Part shown: positions 59,920-64,000 of the stretch, piece by piece
Layout: the number at the start of each line of letters is the position of its first letter
Position numbering within the stretch: position 1 is the stretch's first letter
Assembly (NCBI GenBank): GCA_963678705.1
Contig: OY783203.1
Coordinates: forward strand, 44,206,347-44,270,346
Length of the DNA: 64,000 nucleotides
Direction: 5' to 3'
From: Panorpa germanica
Lineage: Eukaryota > Arthropoda > Insecta > Mecoptera > Panorpidae
Program-made: the position numbers and the translations under genes
The notes under the pieces: generated by a model
Seen by the model: only the letters and a program-made list of their open reading frames with translations
What the model was told of the DNA's origin: nothing
Database searches by the model: none

Positions 59920-60495
59920 CCGATGATCCAATACTATTTTGGCAGTTTATATAGTAGAATCCTTATATAAATGACTACACTACTGACTAAAACATTTATG
60001 ATTATATAGCGTTTTCCAACAAGAACTTTGTTCTTTCAATAGCGGCGACACCAACAACATGACAGTTTGACATTTAGTTTTTTGACATATCAGTAGTAAA
60101 TGCTTTGGCAATTGTTATAATGAATTCAATTTCGCTCAAAAATCGCATTAAAATAATAAAAATCCACTATGAATATGGTGGATCTGTAAACATTTTTATT
60201 TATTTTCACATTACATTATTCTAGAGAAATAATTTGCCGCATTTGCAAAATTGCTGCATTTGGGCTTCTAAAAATCGAAGAGTGATTGTGCATGCTCGAC
60301 GTGTCTCTGCTGTATGGTGCGCTATGTGGTCTGGAAGCGTGATTGGACCGTTTTCCGAAATCATTTTTCATTCATAATTGAATAATACAATAAAAAATTG
60401 AATAATTTTCTCTAAATTTCTTGTTTAATTTTGTTTTAAAAAGCAAAGTTCTTGTTGTTAATTCGGGGTCCGGAAATCGATCCCGGACATCTTAA
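59920..60495 (-). mobile_element. SINE-1 copy split by a Tc1/mariner derivative
   Basis: The reversed middle of SINE-1 (CTACACTACTGACTAAAACA, TTTATGATTATA) ends at about 60007. The reversed B-box part (GGGGTCCGGAAATCGATCCC) resumes at about 60464. The ~450 bases between have their own inverted repeats and transposase pieces. Confidence 0.5.
60017..60457 (+). mobile_element. Tc1/mariner-type element, internally deleted
   Basis: Perfect 14-base inverted repeats CAACAAGAACTTTG (60017-60030) and CAAAGTTCTTGTTG (60444-60457). The plus strand reads LKNRIKIIKIHYEYGGSVN (transposase N-terminus) joined directly to CIWASKNRRVIVHARRVSAV and WCAMWSGSVIGPF, a stretch from the middle of the catalytic domain (W.S.NPR........VTVWC..W.GG.IGP.F). 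The material between, and the C-terminal part, are deleted. It is a different lineage from the mariner relics at 55965 and 60936. Confidence 0.7.
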
Positions 60496-60935
60496 TAATT
60501 ATTTCTTGAAAAGTACTTCATAAGATTTTATAATCCTGAAAATGATTTTCTCAGTAAATATTATAATTTATTTGATCCGCAAAAAAATTAACCTTAAATA
60601 AACGTAACTGTGTTTAGCGAGATGTATATAAATATATTTATACGTTACCGTTTCTTTTCATTAAGCTGTATACTGTAGTTAAAATTTAGCATGCAATAAA
60701 TCATGTTTTTCTTTAAATAATTGACAACCAAAATTGAGATTGACGACATCTATTTAAAATGATAATATGATTTCAAGACCTTTCACCAGACAAAAGTTTT
60801 TCTTTAAAGAGTTTTTAAAAGATAAATGAACTGACTTTATTTCAGTAACAAAAAGATACGCACACCGTTGTCGTTCAAAATACGATGGACTTCATTTTAA
60901 AATTGTCTTCAAGGAAAACAACTTTGAGTATATAC

Positions 60936-61095
60936 GAGGGTAGTTTGATAATTCGGTGAGTTTATTTGTGAAAAAGGCGCTTTATTTATCATATAGTCTC
61001 TTTTAAGCTCGGTACATTTAGTTCAGCGTTTTTACAATTTTTTTGTTCCTTCCAAATAATAGGTTTTCTCAAGGTTCTCAAAATAGGTGTTAAGA
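60936..61095 (-). mobile_element. mariner 3' end relic
   Basis: The terminal repeat TACGAGGGTAGTTTGATAAT follows a TA at 60935. The minus strand then carries the C-terminal codons (ENLEKTYYLEGTKKL-like, given by CAAATAATAGGTTTTCTCAA on the plus strand). It breaks off at about 61095, where unrelated sequence begins. Confidence 0.65.
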
Positions 61096-62130
61096 AACAC
61101 CAAAGCATTAAGGGACTTATGCCCCCAATGCCGATCTAACTTTGCCAATTATATTAGAAGATTTAAAATACTTCACCATCTTTCGATTTCATCATAATTG
61201 TTCTACACCAAAATTAACTTTGTTGATATCAATTGTACTCAGTAATGATTTCCGTCTACTGACATAAATTACCTTTCCGTTATCTCAACCACCTTTTTGC
61301 TCTTTCGCGAAGAAAAGAAATTTATCCAACTCACTCAAGTAATTATCGCCCTTGGCGTAGATATCACACGACTACTTATCCCAGACAAGTTACTGTGAGA
61401 CTATTTGACCAGCGCCGTCCATTGCGGGCGCTTCGCTAAATAGACGTAAGATTTACGCAAATGACCAAAGAAAAAACCGGTACTATCCAAGCAGCAGCAC
61501 ACGAGTATAAATTAATTAAATTTAGCACACACAAAATATCGACCAGTGCACAGTGCACAAATAATGGTAACAATTGGCTTCAACAGTAGGCCTGACGCAT
61601 GTGCACCCCTGTTAATCTGACACTGATTATATCATTCATCACCCCTTCATTTGCGTTCGTAAATCAAAATAATTACACAATATGTTAATGTTGTTGCTCT
61701 AGGAGGTATGGATTGTTTTCACATGTAAGTTCTATTATATTGTAGTAGAATAAACAATCGAAATCATGGTTGCTGAGATGAAGTATGGTAAATATCACTT
61801 AGTTGACAAAGCTGTTTGCCTTAGTTTAAATACGTACATAATACATTAAGCAAATCCAATCACACAATCTTAGTTGGATTATATACTCCTAGTTATATAT
61901 ATAAATATATCATATATGTATATGCATATGGGGTCGTTTTATAAGTCGTACCATTTTCAATCAGCAGAAAAACACAATATTTTCGAAAAAAGTGGGGATA
62001 TTTGTATTTCAATCCAAAGTCCAAACTCTGAGATTACTAATAAAACATAATATCTGGCAAATGTCACCGCAATCACGGTTGTATGTTGATAGTTGAAAAA
62101 TGGTGCGAAATTTGAAGTTGTTTTATGCGA
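61096..62130. other. Gene-free stretch
   Basis: The part 61100-61480 is GC-richer than the flanks and unassigned. It ends near AGTGCACAGTGCACAA. No exon borders were identified. Confidence 0.4.
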
Positions 62131-62167
62131 GTCAGCTTTCGACCCTCTTATGCGAGGTCATCATCAG
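62131..62167 (-). ncRNA. Hammerhead-like motif of Penelope type (copy A)
   Basis: On the minus strand CTGATGA (62167-62161), a stem-loop GACCTC-GCATAA-GAGGGTC with one bulged G, then GAAAGC (62140-62135). CTGATGA and GAAA are the two invariant core blocks of the hammerhead ribozyme, separated by a helix as required. The copy at 44660-44705 is clearly related. Stem III and the cleavage site could not be drawn with confidence, so this may be a decayed motif. Confidence 0.4.
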
Positions 62168-62409
62168 GTAACGAGGAATAGAAAACATGCAAAATATTTA
62201 TTCTTCTTATTTTCATGAAGCATATCAAATAATATTTTTTTCTACATTTATTTTTTATGATGAAAATTACGCACAGTACAACTTTTAATTTACAAGTTTT
62301 TTAATATGTAATACTATATAAAATTATACGTAAGTGAAAACATAATCTTTATGACGGTTTAGACTTGTAAAACTGTACGATTACGAGCATTGCTCGCAAG
62401 ACTCAGGAA

Positions 62410-62635
62410 TACGGTCCCAGGACCGATCCGAGAGAGATTTATTGGACTTGTGAGACGATAATTCGGCACCACCCTGCTCTTATTTTTTGATTTGCAGTAT
62501 TGTTTCTCTCTCCTTTAGAATAGCGTACTCTGAAATCAATTTAGAGTAGCCGCCCTGCTTTTAAGGTTTAGCGCACCTCCTCTTGACCAGCGATAGGACC
62601 TCATCTATTGCACATCTCGGATCGGTCCTTGTTAT
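62410..62635. mobile_element. Short element with 15-bp terminal inverted repeats
   Basis: AGGACCGATCCGAGA at about 62419 and TCTCGGATCGGTCCT at about 62617 are inverted copies enclosing about 200 bases of GC-richer DNA. It is adjacent to the repeat shared with 8590-8690. Target-site duplications are not clear. Confidence 0.5.
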
Positions 62636-64000
62636 ATATTTGTATCATACTACATTTACAGTCTATGAAAAAATACTTTAAAATTCTTCTTCATATTTCA
62701 GGTTTACTGCAAGTTAAATTCAAATTTATTTACACTAATTAATTATTAATTTATATTAAAACTGTAAAGATTGTAATGAAAACATTATTTTTAATCACTT
62801 TATGTGCAATGAACTCCGGTTTTCAGGTAAATTTTAGAATATAGGAAAGCATACATGTTCCCTAATATCGTAATAGATATGATTATTAATTAATCATTTT
62901 CTTTATTAAAAACTACCTTAGACCTATCAAGTGCAGTACACTTAACTGAGTTAATGACGTTGGTATAACATCACTGTTTCGTATAATTAGTGCATGCATT
63001 TGCCTGATACTGACTGACAGCAGTATAATTGATAGGTCTAATGCAGTTTTTAATAAAATGGGTGGATGATTAATTAGTAGTCATACTTCTTTTTTGTTAA
63101 AGCCATTATATTTTATTCAAATTAGGTATACTCGTATATATACATACCAGCTTTTACCCCGTCTTTCTAATTTTTTTTCGAAAATTTCAACCTTATAGCA
63201 TAATTTTTACCGCACCCATGCCCTCAAATAAAATTTTGATTTTCCTTTTAATTAATTAGATACTCAATTACTACTCAATCGAAAATTTGAACTTCAACCA
63301 AAGTTCCCTACCGGACCTCATACATTTCTCAGCGCTCCTTTTATCAATTTTTGAATTTTGAAATATGATTGCATTAAATAGCGTAATATACATGCAAAAT
63401 TTCAACTTTCTATCTTTTCCGAATAAACAGTTATACAGCAAGAACTGCTTATTTTTTTTTCAAAATTACGGGATTTCAGGATATTCAGTGAGAAATGCAA
63501 GGACGCCAAGAGTCTTAGAATTTTATTCTCAACGAAATAGCAAATTTCAGGAACTTAATAAATTATATTTTTGCATGAGTATTTTGCATATCTATTTACG
63601 AGCATGTATGTATATTGTTATGTTTGTTATGTATACTTTTATAAATGTATTTTTCGGAAATTTATTTTATAAGAAAGAGTTAAATAAAATAGAAAAAGTT
63701 CTGCTATAGAAATAGATTGGTTTATCTTCGGCACTATAAGAATAAATCCAATTGTGACGAGGGTCTATTTTCTATATTCATGAATAATCTAAAAGTTTAG
63801 GTTCAAAATACCATATATAAATAAATATTCGTTTACTATACGGGATTCGATTCTAAAATATCCATTTTTACTATTATTGTCATTATTATTAGATTATTAT
63901 TTTTATGTTCTAATAATGAATATATTTATTGATTACATTCACTACCGGCTAGTTGGCTGAAATAATTTTTGTGATGGAAATGTTAGAAAGTATTATACCT
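62636..64000. other. Gene-free stretch
   Basis: A 114-codon frame (63365-63709) has a protein-like middle (YSVRNARTPRVLEFYSQRNS) after a TTTCAG that could be an acceptor. Its ends are low-complexity hydrophobic and it is not supported as a gene. No other feature was seen. Confidence 0.4.

Noticed and set aside
63365..63709. 114-codon ORF
   Set aside because: Hydrophobic low-complexity ends, no splice borders or polyadenylation site. Only the middle is protein-like.

Overview
The window looks like AT-rich (roughly two thirds A+T) nuclear DNA from an animal, most probably an insect or another arthropod. The grounds are spliced coding exons with GT/AG borders separated by very long introns, a centrosomal LRR protein of the CEP78 family, a metabotropic glutamate receptor exon, and a transposon load of mariner, hAT-type MITEs, Jockey- and R1/RTE-like LINEs and tRNA-derived SINEs. 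There is no bacterial operon structure, CRISPR array or prophage. The order of insect cannot be told from what is visible.

Only a small part codes for host protein. On the minus strand, two exons at 22002-22156 and 8027-8269 have compatible phases and probably belong to one multi-pass membrane protein gene with a 13.7 kb intron; I do not recognise the family. On the plus strand, 25268-27325 is a complete intronless CEP78-like gene. A possible small secreted-protein ORF lies head to head with it (24694-24924, minus). On the minus strand at 27767-27936 is a single internal exon of a metabotropic glutamate receptor ligand-binding domain; the rest of that gene is outside the window or in exons I could not find. 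A second weak signal-peptide ORF is at 42936-43211.

Nearly everything else is repeats. A tRNA-derived SINE family (called SINE-1 here) has about 15 copies in both orientations, and a second tRNA-derived family (SINE-2) has two or three. There are relics of at least two mariner/Tc1 lineages, a complete 459-bp hAT-type MITE with 8-bp target-site duplications, other terminal-inverted-repeat elements, a probable solo LTR, LINE 3' ends of two clades, the remains of a transposon-associated gene, and two copies of a hammerhead-like, Penelope-type motif. Several elements are nested, which gives relative ages: a 301-bp MITE sits inside a SINE-1 copy at 13.6-14.1 kb, and a Tc1/mariner derivative sits inside another at 59.9-60.5 kb.

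Layout: 1-8 kb, tandem duplication and decayed repeats; 8-22 kb, intron of the membrane-protein gene filled with SINE, LINE and MITE copies; 22-28 kb, the gene-bearing core; 28-37 kb, transposon-derived gene relic, LINE and LTR pieces; 37-64 kb, apparently gene-free repeat-rich DNA with long (TA)n tracts. The short motif TACGAGTATA, far above chance frequency, is scattered over the whole window. I found no clear new multi-gene system. The best candidates for something undescribed are the SINE-1 family, the nested MITEs, the hammerhead-like loci and the unexplained TACGAGTATA motif.
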